A DNA stretch of 64,000 bases. Source: Lentimicrobiaceae bacterium (GTDB lineage: Bacteria; Bacteroidota; Bacteroidia; Bacteroidales; JALOCA01). Where the stretch lies: the NCBI GenBank assembly GCA_023227965.1, contig JALOCA010000013.1:11436-75435 (forward strand), given 5' to 3'. A program made the position numbers and the translations under genes. Positions within the stretch are counted from its first letter, which is position 1. The number at the start of each line of letters is the position of its first letter. The notes beneath the pieces are model-generated. The model searched no databases. It was not told the DNA's origin and was given only the letters and a program-made list of their open reading frames with translations. Positions 43,371 through 51,848 of the stretch are shown piece after piece.

Positions 43371-45521
43371 TTACTTCCTTGCTTCCAGCAGCAGTTCGAG
43401 CATCTTAATAGCACAATCCGAAATTACTGTACCGGGACCAAATATGGCTACAGCACCGGCTTTGTACAGGAAATCGTAATCCTGCGATGGGATAACGCCT
43501 CCTACTATCACCATGATGTCTTCGCGGCCATTCTTTTTCAGTTCTTCTATCACCTGCGGAACCAGTGTTTTATGACCTGCTGCAAGGCTCGATACTCCAA
43601 GGATATGCACGTCGTTTTCCACTGCCTGGCGTGCGGCTTCTGCAGGAGTCTGAAACAGAGGTCCCATATCTACATCAAAACCTATGTCGGCATAACCGGT
43701 GGCTACCACTTTTGCACCGCGATCGTGGCCATCCTGACCCATCTTGGCAATCATGATTCGTGGACGACGACCTTCAATTTCTGCAAATTTGTCGGCCATT
43801 TCGCAAGCTTTTTTAAAGCTTTCATTGTCTTTGGATTCGGAGGAATATACTCCGGAAATTGAACGTATCACAGCTTTATATCTCCCATAAACAGTTTCAA
43901 GTGCATAAGAAATTTCACCAAGGGAAGCGCGTTTACGTGCGGCTTCGATAGAAAGTGCCAGCAAGTTGCCTTCGCCGGTTTCGGCAGCGTGGGTGATAGC
44001 TTGCAGGGCTTTTTGTACATCTTCATTGTTTCGTTCGGCACGAAGTTTTTGCAGACGTTTTATTTGAGCCTCGCGTACAGTAGTGTTATCTACTTCAAGG
44101 GTTTCGATGGGGTCTTCTTTTTCGAGGCGGTATTTGTTAATTCCAACAATGGTATCTTTTCCCGAGTCAATACGTGCCTGTTTGCGGGCAGCAGCTTCTT
44201 CTATCCTCATTTTAGGAATACCGGTTTCGATGGCTTTTGCCATTCCACCCAGTTCTTCCACTTCCTGAATCAAAGCCCAGGCTTTATTGGCTATTTCCTG
44301 AGTAAGGGTTTCTACGTAATACGAACCAGCCCAGGGATCAACCACACGGCAAACATTGGTTTCTTCCTGAATATAAATCTGGGTGTTACGTGCAATACGT
44401 GCCGAAAAATCTGTAGGCAAGGCGATGGCTTCGTCCAAAGCATTGGTATGAAGACTTTGGGTATGACCAAGTGCAGCACCCAGAGCTTCCACACAGGTAC
44501 GGGTAACATTGTTGAACGGGTCCTGTTCGGTAAGGCTCCAACCCGAAGTTTGACAATGGGTTCGCAAAGCCATTGACTTTGGATTCATGGGATTGAATTG
44601 TTTTACAATTTTTGCCCAGAGCATACGAGCAGCGCGAAGTTTGGCAATTTCCATAAAGTGGTTCATTCCAATTCCCCAGAAAAACGAAAGGCGGGGAGCA
44701 AAATCATCAATATTCAATCCGGTGGCAGTACCCGTGCGAAGGTATTCCAATCCGTCTGCAAGGGTGTATGCCAGTTCTATATCGGCGGTAGCTCCGGCTT
44801 CCTGCATGTGATATCCACTGATACTAATAGAGTTGAACTTCTTCATGTTTTGAGAAGTAAACTCAAAAATATCGGCAATGATTTTCATAGAAGGAATAGG
44901 CGGATAAATGTAAGTGTTTCGAACCATAAATTCTTTCAGAATGTCGTTTTGAATAGTTCCGCTGAGCTTATCCATCGAAACACCTTGCTCTTCGGCAGCC
45001 ACGACATAAAAAGCGAGAACGGGCAAAACGGCACCGTTCATGGTCATGGAAACCGACATTTTTTCCAAAGGTATCTGGTCGAACAAAATTTTCATATCGA
45101 GAATGGAATCAATTGCTACACCGGCTTTTCCCACATCACCAACCACTCTTTCGTGGTCGCTGTCGTAACCGCGGTGCGTAGCAAGGTCGAAGGCTACCGA
45201 AAGTCCTTTCTGCCCGGCGGCAAGGTTGCGGCGGTAAAAAGCATTGGATTCTTCCGCGGTGCTGAATCCGGCATACTGACGGATGGTCCAGGGACGCATT
45301 ACATACATGGTGCTGTACGGTCCACGCAGAAAAGGCGGAATACCAGCGGCATAGTTCAGATGTTCCATGCCTTTAAGATCGGATGCTCCGTAAACCGGTT
45401 TTACGGGAATCTGTTCCGGAGTAAGCCAGTTTTTCTCAATTCCGGTTTGCTTTTCCCATTCTTCAAACGAACCGGTTTGCTCCTTGCTTTTATAATCTAT
45501 GTCTTTAAAATTTGGACGCAT
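43371..45521 (-). CDS. mutB: Methylmalonyl-CoA mutase, large (catalytic, B12-binding) subunit
   Basis: Interconverts succinyl-CoA and R-methylmalonyl-CoA with adenosylcobalamin, the key step of propionate formation. The 716 residues carry the substrate-binding barrel (RGPYSTMYVMRPWTIRQYAGFSTAEESN) and the C-terminal cobalamin domain with GQDGHDRG (the D-x-H-x-x-G motif, His as the cobalt ligand), then VSSLAAGHKTLVPQV. Its small partner mutA lies upstream, but unusually an ORF6N gene stands between (see 45565). The large open frame antisense to it is a shadow. Confidence 0.97.
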   Translation of the reverse strand: MRPNFKDIDYKSKEQTGSFEEWEKQTGIEKNWLTPEQIPVKPVYGASDLKGMEHLNYAAGIPPFLRGPYSTMYVMRPWTIRQYAGFSTAEESNAFYRRNLAAGQKGLSVAFDLATHRGYDSDHERVVGDVGKAGVAIDSILDMKILFDQIPLEKMSVSMTMNGAVLPVLAFYVVAAEEQGVSMDKLSGTIQNDILKEFMVRNTYIYPPIPSMKIIADIFEFTSQNMKKFNSISISGYHMQEAGATADIELAYTLADGLEYLRTGTATGLNIDDFAPRLSFFWGIGMNHFMEIAKLRAARMLWAKIVKQFNPMNPKSMALRTHCQTSGWSLTEQDPFNNVTRTCVEALGAALGHTQSLHTNALDEAIALPTDFSARIARNTQIYIQEETNVCRVVDPWAGSYYVETLTQEIANKAWALIQEVEELGGMAKAIETGIPKMRIEEAAARKQARIDSGKDTIVGINKYRLEKEDPIETLEVDNTTVREAQIKRLQKLRAERNNEDVQKALQAITHAAETGEGNLLALSIEAARKRASLGEISYALETVYGRYKAVIRSISGVYSSESKDNESFKKACEMADKFAEIEGRRPRIMIAKMGQDGHDRGAKVVATGYADIGFDVDMGPLFQTPAEAARQAVENDVHILGVSSLAAGHKTLVPQVIEELKKNGREDIMVIVGGVIPSQDYDFLYKAGAVAIFGPGTVISDCAIKMLELLLEARK

Positions 45522-45564
45522 TTTTATAAGTATATGGTTTCAAGTTTCTTGTTAAATATTATTT

Positions 45565-46077
45565 TTAAATTTTATATCCGATAGGATTACGTGGTTTTTC
45601 TTCTTCTTTCATCAATGCTTTAATTGCAGCGAAAACAATACGAAATTGTTCATCGTATTTTTCTTCCATCTCTTCTATTTTCTTTGCCAATTCTTTATGG
45701 GATAAAAGGACGGAACGCAGTTTTACAAAAGTTCTAACTACCTGGATGCTTACAGCAACTGCCTGCGAGTTGTTCAATATACTGGCTACCATAATAACAC
45801 CATGTTCGGTAAAAGCGAATGGTAAATAAGGTGAATACTTTATTTTTTGGAGGTGGTCACAAACTGTTACCACCTCTTTTTTCTCATTATCTGTCAATTG
45901 AAACATAAATTCTGATGGGAATCTGTCAATATTTCGTTTCACAGCCTGATTAATTTTTTTGGTAGAAACTCCATAAAGCATTGCCAAATCAGAGTCAAGC
46001 ATTACTTTCGCTCCTCTGATAAAGCAGATACAGTTAGCAATGTTTTCTTCATATATGACTGGCAGATTTTCCATCAT
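45565..46077 (-). CDS. ORF6N-domain protein
   Basis: A 170-residue putative DNA-binding protein. The ORF6N domain, known from phage and accessory antirepressor-like proteins, is clear: CFIRGAKVMLDSDLAMLYGVSTKKINQAVKRNIDRFPSEFMFQLT near residues 17-62, then YLPFAFTEHGVIMVASILNN. A charged coiled coil follows (about 120-145). It is inserted between mutA and mutB on the same strand, 42 bases after mutA and 43 before mutB. ORF6N genes are scattered and transferable in Bacteroidota genomes. No phage genes are nearby. Function here unknown. Confidence 0.9.
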   Translation of the reverse strand: MMENLPVIYEENIANCICFIRGAKVMLDSDLAMLYGVSTKKINQAVKRNIDRFPSEFMFQLTDNEKKEVVTVCDHLQKIKYSPYLPFAFTEHGVIMVASILNNSQAVAVSIQVVRTFVKLRSVLLSHKELAKKIEEMEEKYDEQFRIVFAAIKALMKEEEKPRNPIGYKI

Positions 46078-46090
46078 GAATTAATTTTTT

Positions 46091-46111
46091 GATATCGCAA
46101 ACTGCGACATC
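46091..46111. repeat. Hairpin between mutA and the ORF6N gene
   Basis: GATATCGCA (46091-46099) and TGCGACATC (46103-46111) pair except for one A/C mismatch, around a three-base loop. No T-run follows on the minus strand, so it is not a typical terminator there; it might act as an RNA-processing or attenuation element or be a trace of insertion. Confidence 0.45.
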
Positions 46112-46119
46112 AAGATTTT

Positions 46120-48015
46120 TTATTCAATAACTCCCAAATACCTTTGAATTTTTTGTAAAAAATTAAGTGTATTGGTTTTAATATGAATAAAATCATCTAC
46201 TCCGGCAGCCTTTAGCAAATCAATTATTTCTTTTGGATAACCGGCAAGGATGACTGTCCGTTCCGAAGCTTTTTCTTTTATCGCTTTTGCAATAGCTGGA
46301 GCAAATTCGGGATACTCATCATCGCTGCTACAAATTACAATAACCTCAGCTTTAGAATCTATGGCAGCTTTTACGCCTTCATCCACTGTTTTGAATCCCG
46401 GATTATCAATAATTTCATAACCGGCAATTCTAAAAAAGTTGGTTGCAAACGAAGCTCTCGCTTTGCGCATGGCAAGGTTTCCAATGGTAAACAAGAAAAC
46501 TTTGGGCATGGGATTTCCTTCATTAACAAATATTTCTGTTGCAAGCCGGATTTCTTCAAGTTCTTCGGCAGCACGCGAAAATTCCAGTTTTTTGTAATTC
46601 CCCTTGCCATCAACCTTTCCGGTTGTAGCTTCTTCCTCTTGTATTTTATCTAAAGCTGTTTCGTTGGGATTGGGGTACTGGTTGGTTCCCAGTATGGTTA
46701 CTTTCCGGTTGGCAATGTCATCTTCTTTTTTCTTTCTCACAGTTTCAATGGAATCCTGGATGAAGTTTTTCTGCACAGCTTTCATGAAACCGCCGAGTTC
46801 TTCCACTTCTTTAAACAAAGCCCAGGCTGCAGAAGCAATCTGATCGGTAATGCTTTCGATGTAATACGAACCGGCAGCCGGATCCACTATTTTGTTCATG
46901 TACGACTCTTCTTTCAACACAATCTGTTGGTTACGGGCAATACGACGGCTGAAATCGTCGGATGCTTTGTAAGCCACATCAAAAGGAGCAACGGCAAGCG
47001 AATCTATTCCGCCAATAATTGCCGACATAGCTTCGGTGGTTGTACGCAACAGGTTTACATGTGCATCGTAAACTGTTTTATTCCAGTTAAGTGTGGTTGC
47101 ATGAATAAACATCTTTTGAGAATCCTTGTTTTCCGGTTTAAACTGTTCCACAATTTTCGACCAAAGCAAGCGTGCAGCACGCATTTTTGCAATTTCGAAA
47201 AAGTAATTGGAACCGACAGCAAACGTAAACTGCATTCTCGGAACAATTTTGTCTATCGAAATGCCTCTGTCTGTAAGTTCTGCCAGATAGTCAGCACCGG
47301 AAGCAAGGCTGAAAGCCAGTTCCTGAACGATAGTAGAGCCTGCATTGGCAAAAGTATTTCCGCTAACATTGATAACACGGAAACCTGGCAACTTCTTTTC
47401 AACCGCATTTACTATGTAAGCAGCTTCGATGAAGTTGTCTTCCTTTTCGCAATAAAATTTCCCGTAGCGAACCAAAAAGTTCAGCGAATCAAAATTCAAT
47501 GAACCTTTTACTTTCGAAGCATTAATTTTATTTTCGTTAAGATATTCTACAAAAAGATCGAGCAGAGCTGGATATGATCTTGATGAGATAAAGTTAATCT
47601 TTATTTTCGTAAGATCAATATCTTTAAAAAGCGTATTGATAGCATCTCTATTGGTAACATTTTTTACACGAAAACCTATGGATTTAGCACCTTTTGCAAT
47701 ACATTCTTTTGCAATGGCATTAATTTCCGACGGATCTTCGCAATCAATATCCTGGCGAATTTCCCAACAATTACATTTGGTTTTATTTCCACGAACATAG
47801 GGTAATTCTCCGGGTATAGTTTGAGTAAATTGCAGATTTTCAATATCTTCTGCACGATAATACGGTTTTACATTGAATCCTTCCAATGTATGCCAAACGA
47901 GTTTTTTATCGTAATCGGCACCTTTCAAATCAGCATTAATCACTTCTTCCCACTCACTGGTAGATACCGGTGGAAATTCGGAAAACAATTTTGGGTTTGG
48001 TTTATTTGAATCCAT
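46120..48015 (-). CDS. mutA: Methylmalonyl-CoA mutase, small subunit
   Basis: Non-catalytic partner of the mutase. The 631 residues follow the barrel of the large subunit (ELAFSLASGADYLAELTDRGISIDKIVPRMQFTFAVG), but the C-terminal domain (KVFLFTIGNLAMRKARASFATNFF...) lacks the D-x-H-x-x-G cobalamin motif, as expected for the small subunit. It is the first gene of the operon and has the best promoter on this strand (48073-48102), with a palindrome at 48120-48136 just upstream. Confidence 0.95.
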   Translation of the reverse strand: MDSNKPNPKLFSEFPPVSTSEWEEVINADLKGADYDKKLVWHTLEGFNVKPYYRAEDIENLQFTQTIPGELPYVRGNKTKCNCWEIRQDIDCEDPSEINAIAKECIAKGAKSIGFRVKNVTNRDAINTLFKDIDLTKIKINFISSRSYPALLDLFVEYLNENKINASKVKGSLNFDSLNFLVRYGKFYCEKEDNFIEAAYIVNAVEKKLPGFRVINVSGNTFANAGSTIVQELAFSLASGADYLAELTDRGISIDKIVPRMQFTFAVGSNYFFEIAKMRAARLLWSKIVEQFKPENKDSQKMFIHATTLNWNKTVYDAHVNLLRTTTEAMSAIIGGIDSLAVAPFDVAYKASDDFSRRIARNQQIVLKEESYMNKIVDPAAGSYYIESITDQIASAAWALFKEVEELGGFMKAVQKNFIQDSIETVRKKKEDDIANRKVTILGTNQYPNPNETALDKIQEEEATTGKVDGKGNYKKLEFSRAAEELEEIRLATEIFVNEGNPMPKVFLFTIGNLAMRKARASFATNFFRIAGYEIIDNPGFKTVDEGVKAAIDSKAEVIVICSSDDEYPEFAPAIAKAIKEKASERTVILAGYPKEIIDLLKAAGVDDFIHIKTNTLNFLQKIQRYLGVIE

Positions 48016-48072
48016 AAATCGGTTTTTGTTTAAAAATAGCTGAAATTAAAAGCTATAAGTTAAAATAATGCG

Positions 48073-48102
48073 CAAAGGTAAGCAAAAAATGTTGAGCCCA
48101 AA
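48073..48102 (-). promoter_or_regulatory. Full -33/-7 promoter of the mutA operon
   Basis: On the minus strand TTTG (48102-48099), 18 bases and TACCTTTG (48080-48073) match the Bacteroidota promoter. The -7 box is about 57 bases before the mutA ATG. Confidence 0.68.
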
Positions 48103-48119
48103 ATGTAAAAAGCATTACA

Positions 48120-48136
48120 TTTATACTTAGTATAAA
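48120..48136. promoter_or_regulatory. Perfect 17-base palindrome upstream of the mutA promoter
   Basis: TTTATACT and AGTATAAA around a single T. The centre is about 60 bases upstream of the predicted start point, the spacing typical of class I activator sites, so it may be an operator for mutA. The regulator is unknown. Confidence 0.45.
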
Positions 48137-48249
48137 GAAAGTCATTAGCGATTGAAAAACCTTTACTGGAAAAACATTTTCAAGAACGTTTAATCATAGT
48201 GGGTTAAAAGTTGTAGTTAAAAATAGTTTATACTATTGGGAAACTGTTT

Positions 48250-48927
48250 TTATTGTACAGGAAAATCGAAATAAGTATCCGGATAAGGCTCGTTTATTAA
48301 TCGGAAATGCCACCATTCGCAAGGGTAAGGTTCAAAACCGTATTTCATCATTATTTCGCGAAGCAACATGCGGTTAGCTCGTTGATTAATGTTAATGGTG
48401 GTATCCATAGGCCAGGAAATGGTTCCAAAATAATCGAAATAGCAACCCATGTCAAGTTCTCTTCCCTCTTCACCTGGTTTTAGTGAAATAATTGTTACGT
48501 CCACTGCACTTCCACGACTATGTCCAGATTTATCAGCAATATAGCCTTTGGCAAACAAATCTTCTTTCTTGACATCCGGATAAAATTCTCTTTTCATGAT
48601 AGTATCATTTAGTACTTTTGCCCAACGCACAAAATGATCTACCGCACGTTGCGGACGGTAAGCATCGTACACTTTCAATCCCAAACCAAAATTTTTTAGT
48701 TTCTCCTGTATTTTTTGCAAGGCTGTAGCTGCTTCGCTGGTAAGGAAACAACGTTTTGAAATATAGCCATCTACTGGTTTCCCAACAAAATTGTGGCTAC
48801 CTGTGTAACGCAAATCCAACACTATATCAGGAATTAGCTTTTTCACATCCAAAAAACCTTCGGGTTGGGCTTTGAGAAAAGAAGACAAGATTAAACCTAA
48901 AAACAATGGTAAAAACATTCTTTTCAT
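48250..48927 (-). CDS. D-alanyl-D-alanine dipeptidase, VanX/DdpX-like (M15D)
   Basis: A 225-residue zinc dipeptidase with a signal peptide (MKRMFLPLFLGLILSSFLKAQ), so it acts in the periplasm or outside. Motifs are YDAYRPQRAV, the zinc-binding SGHSRGSAVDV (SxHxxGxAxD) and PCEWWHFRL at the C-terminus. In family terms it hydrolyses D-Ala-D-Ala. It is 29 bases downstream of the DPP11-like peptidase gene and probably co-transcribed. No vanH/vanA ligase genes are present, so this is dipeptide recycling or nutrition, not glycopeptide resistance. Confidence 0.92.
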   Translation of the reverse strand: MKRMFLPLFLGLILSSFLKAQPEGFLDVKKLIPDIVLDLRYTGSHNFVGKPVDGYISKRCFLTSEAATALQKIQEKLKNFGLGLKVYDAYRPQRAVDHFVRWAKVLNDTIMKREFYPDVKKEDLFAKGYIADKSGHSRGSAVDVTIISLKPGEEGRELDMGCYFDYFGTISWPMDTTININQRANRMLLREIMMKYGFEPYPCEWWHFRLINEPYPDTYFDFPVQ

Positions 48928-48956
48928 AGCAGCTTATATTTCAGTAAATAAAAATA

Positions 48957-51116
48957 TTATTTTACCAATGTCATTTCTTCAATCAGACGTTTGTCACCGG
49001 CAAATTTATCAATGATAAACAAGCAATAGCGAATATCCAAGGTAATATTACGGCACTGATCCGGATCGTACGTCAGGTCGCTCATCGTTCCTTCCCAGCA
49101 ACGGTCGAAATTCAGCCCGATAAGCTGTCCGTCGGCATTCAATACCGGACTGCCAGAATTTCCTCCGGTAGTATGATTAGAAGCAACAAAACCCACGTGC
49201 ATTTTACCGTCAGCATCGGCATAATCTCCAAAATCTTTCGACTGATAAAGTTGTTTCAACTTTGGTTCTACCTTATAATCATATATATCCGGATTTTCCT
49301 TTTCCATAATCCCATCGAGTGTACTGAACCAGTTATAAGTTACAGCATCCTGTGGATGGTAGCCTTCCACCTTGCCATAAGAAACACGTAATGTGGAATT
49401 TGCATCAGGATAAAAAAGACGCTTGGGTTGCCATTCCATTAAGCCCTGCATATAAATACGTTGCAAACTATCCAAAGTCCCTTCCCAACCGAAGGTTTTT
49501 GGCTTAAGACTTTCAAGATAATAACCATAAATACCTTTTGCTAATGCAAATGCAGGGTCATTTTCTATTTTTTTGACTCTCGATTTTTTATATGATTTTA
49601 AAAAAACCAAAATCTTGTCTTTAGAAGCAAAAACAGACTTATTGAATACATCTTCAGCCCATTTATTAAAATCTCCGTGGTATTTTTTGTTCGCTTCATC
49701 AAGTATGGATGGTTGCAAATTCTTATCCAAACCACTGTAATACATCGAAAGAAGTTTGGCAAAGACTTTTTTGTCAATATCCTGAGAATAATTTTTAAAA
49801 AAGCCCTCTGCCGAATTCCGATAATTTTCAATGGCTTTATCCAGAGTTTCCTGGGTTGTTTTTTCGTTTTTGCTAAGATTTACAAGTTTATCGAAACCGT
49901 AAGCATATTTTATTATTTCCACACCCAAACCTGCTTCAATAACATAATCAGTGGCAAGATTTAGCGGAGTAATTTCTTTGTAAACCTGTTCAAAGGCAGG
50001 AATCAGTTTACCATATTTTACTTTCAGTTCTGGAGTGCTGTTTGCCCATGTAATAAATTCTTTTTCCTGTTGCTGCTTTTTTGCGATGGCATTCAAACGA
50101 TTGACGCCACGGGTTTCACCTATCATTTTCTTCCAATAATTGGCAACTCCGGCATCTTTTGCAGCGTACTGAAGACGAACTAATTTATCCTGATTCATAG
50201 CCGTTTCATAAATATTTAGGCGTTCACGGCGAAGCATGATACTTGGAGGATTTTCCACGTTGGCGGTCATATCCACTCCAAACGATGGAATATATTCCTG
50301 GGTGCTACCCGGATAGCCAAAAACGAAAGTAAAATCGCCTTCCTGAACTCCCTTGAGCGAAACAGGCATGTGTTTTTTAGGAGTATAAGGAACATTTTCC
50401 TTTGAATATTCGGCTGGCTGGTTATCCTTTCCGGCATAAATTCTGAAAACAGAGAAGTCGCCGGTATGGCGTGGCCACATCCAGTTGTCGGTGTCGCCAC
50501 CAAACTTACCAATGTTAGAAGGCGGAGCGCCTACCAGACGAATATCCGAAAACACTTCTGTGATAAAAAGTAAATACTGGTTTCCGTAATAAAATGGCTT
50601 AATCCTTGCTTTATAATGCGTTCCATTCTCAGCTTCTTTTTCCAGCCTATCCATATTTTTTCCGGTAATTTCAGCGCGTTTGGCTTCGGTAAAAGATGGC
50701 TGCACTCCTTCGAGTACCTTTTGGGTAACATCTTCCATCCGGATAAGTAAAGTTACTGTTATTCCGGGATTTGGAAGTTCCTCTTCCAGCCGCTGTGCCC
50801 AAAAACCATCTGTTAAATAGTCGTGATTTATAGAACTTTGCCGCTGGATTGAGCCATAGCCGCAATGATGGTTGGTTAGCAACAGTCCCTGATCAGAAAC
50901 GATGGCAGCCGAGCAACCACCACCAAACAGCACCACGGCATCCTTCAGGCTCGAATGGTTAACACTGTAAATATCGTCGGCACTGATACGCATGCCCATG
51001 TTTTTCATGTCTTTTTCGTTCAATTGTTCCAAAAGCAACGGAATCCACATGCCTTCGTGGGCAAAAGAGGAAAGAAAATTAAAACTTAAAAAGAGATATA
51101 AGTAGATTTTTTTCAT
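48957..51116 (-). CDS. S46-family dipeptidyl-peptidase, DPP11-like (acidic P1)
   Basis: A 719-residue periplasmic serine peptidase that removes dipeptides from oligopeptides. It has a signal peptide, the S46 N-terminal motif GGGCSAAIVSDQGLLLTNHHCGYG (catalytic His) and the serine motif TTGGNSGSPV. An Arg lies 18 residues after the catalytic Ser, in GLNFDRCWEGTMSDL. In the family this position is Arg in DPP11 (Asp/Glu-specific) and Gly in DPP7, so I infer acidic P1 preference. Together with VanX-like dipeptidase it fits peptide scavenging. A TATCTTTG box lies at 51144-51151. Confidence 0.92.
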   Translation of the reverse strand: MKKIYLYLFLSFNFLSSFAHEGMWIPLLLEQLNEKDMKNMGMRISADDIYSVNHSSLKDAVVLFGGGCSAAIVSDQGLLLTNHHCGYGSIQRQSSINHDYLTDGFWAQRLEEELPNPGITVTLLIRMEDVTQKVLEGVQPSFTEAKRAEITGKNMDRLEKEAENGTHYKARIKPFYYGNQYLLFITEVFSDIRLVGAPPSNIGKFGGDTDNWMWPRHTGDFSVFRIYAGKDNQPAEYSKENVPYTPKKHMPVSLKGVQEGDFTFVFGYPGSTQEYIPSFGVDMTANVENPPSIMLRRERLNIYETAMNQDKLVRLQYAAKDAGVANYWKKMIGETRGVNRLNAIAKKQQQEKEFITWANSTPELKVKYGKLIPAFEQVYKEITPLNLATDYVIEAGLGVEIIKYAYGFDKLVNLSKNEKTTQETLDKAIENYRNSAEGFFKNYSQDIDKKVFAKLLSMYYSGLDKNLQPSILDEANKKYHGDFNKWAEDVFNKSVFASKDKILVFLKSYKKSRVKKIENDPAFALAKGIYGYYLESLKPKTFGWEGTLDSLQRIYMQGLMEWQPKRLFYPDANSTLRVSYGKVEGYHPQDAVTYNWFSTLDGIMEKENPDIYDYKVEPKLKQLYQSKDFGDYADADGKMHVGFVASNHTTGGNSGSPVLNADGQLIGLNFDRCWEGTMSDLTYDPDQCRNITLDIRYCLFIIDKFAGDKRLIEEMTLVK

Positions 51117-51143
51117 GAATCAAAAATTTAGTAATAAAGGAAA

Positions 51144-51151
51144 CAAAGATA
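51144..51151 (-). promoter_or_regulatory. Predicted -7 box of the DPP11-vanX operon
   Basis: The minus strand reads TATCTTTG, 27 bases before the ATG at 51116. Confidence 0.5.
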
Positions 51152-51237
51152 AAATGTTATTGAATTGATAAAAAACTATTCAAAAAAAGATATGGTCAAT
51201 GATTAAATAACCCGCCCTCCATTCCTAAAAATAATTG

Positions 51238-51245
51238 TAAATTTG
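51238..51245 (+). promoter_or_regulatory. Predicted -7 box of the ferritin-like gene
   Basis: TAAATTTG matches TAnnTTTG and is 23 bases before the TTG start at 51269. Confidence 0.5.
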
Positions 51246-51268
51246 GCAAAATTAAAAATTACAAAACT

Positions 51269-51781
51269 TTGGGGCAAAAAGCAATTACTATTTTACAGAT
51301 TGACGTTAACGAACTCATTCGTAAATTGAATGCAGCATTATCGGAAGAATGGCTCGCTTATTACCAATACTGGATTGGTGCCCGGTTAATGGAAGGGCCC
51401 ATGCGCAGTGAAATTGAACCGGAACTTCTTTTACATGCCACACAGGAATTGAACCATGCCGTTCTTGTGGTTAACCGTATCATTCAATTAGGCGGAACAC
51501 CTGTAACTCATCCTGCTGAATGGTTCAAGCTAAGCCGTTGCGAATATGATGCACCTACCGACCCTTACGTTGAAGTGGTTCTTGAACAAAACCTGAAAGG
51601 CGAACGTTGTGCCATTGAACGTTACCAGGAAATTGCCGACTATACTAATGGCAAAGACCACACTACCTACCAGATGGCAGTAACCATTCTTAATGAAGAG
51701 TTAGAACACGAACAAGATATTGAAGATTGGATTAACGACATCAATAAAATGAAAGAAGATTTGAAAAAAATCAGGATGTAA
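51269..51781 (+). CDS. Ferritin-like diiron protein, DPS-like (possible thioferritin)
   Basis: A 170-residue four-helix protein of the ferritin/Dps superfamily, likely to bind iron and detoxify peroxide. Metal-ligand type residues sit in the expected helices: Glu26/Glu27 in ALSEEWLAYYQYWIG, Glu60 and His63 in ATQELNHAV, Glu117 in CAIERYQEI, and Glu144-His148 in NEELEHEQDI. Two cysteines, Cys91 and Cys114, have a spacing close to the cysteine pair reported for DPS-like thioferritins of Sulfolobus and Bacteroides fragilis. The start is TTG, because no suitable ATG exists and the promoter box is just upstream. It has its own terminator. Confidence 0.85.
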   Translation: MGQKAITILQIDVNELIRKLNAALSEEWLAYYQYWIGARLMEGPMRSEIEPELLLHATQELNHAVLVVNRIIQLGGTPVTHPAEWFKLSRCEYDAPTDPYVEVVLEQNLKGERCAIERYQEIADYTNGKDHTTYQMAVTILNEELEHEQDIEDWINDINKMKEDLKKIRM

Positions 51782-51790
51782 AAGCCCAAC

Positions 51791-51820
51791 TTCCGGTATG
51801 ATTTACCGGAAATTTTTTTA
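51791..51820 (+). terminator. Rho-independent terminator of the ferritin-like gene
   Basis: TTCCGGTA (51791-51798) pairs with TACCGGAA (51804-51811) around a five-base loop, followed by seven T. Confidence 0.92.
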
Positions 51821-51848
51821 TAAACATAAATAAATCACATTGAATGAT

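Noticed and set aside
44598..45584. 328-codon open frame on the plus strand opposite mutB
   Set aside because: It is fully antisense to a highly conserved gene, and the translation looks random (no domain, no signal). Codon bias of mutB creates the opening.
45565..46077. Prophage remnant
   Set aside because: Only one phage-associated domain; no integrase, capsid, tail or attachment-site repeat nearby.
48250..48927. Vancomycin-resistance cluster
   Set aside because: VanX-like gene without vanH, vanA or vanRS; a general dipeptidase is the better reading.
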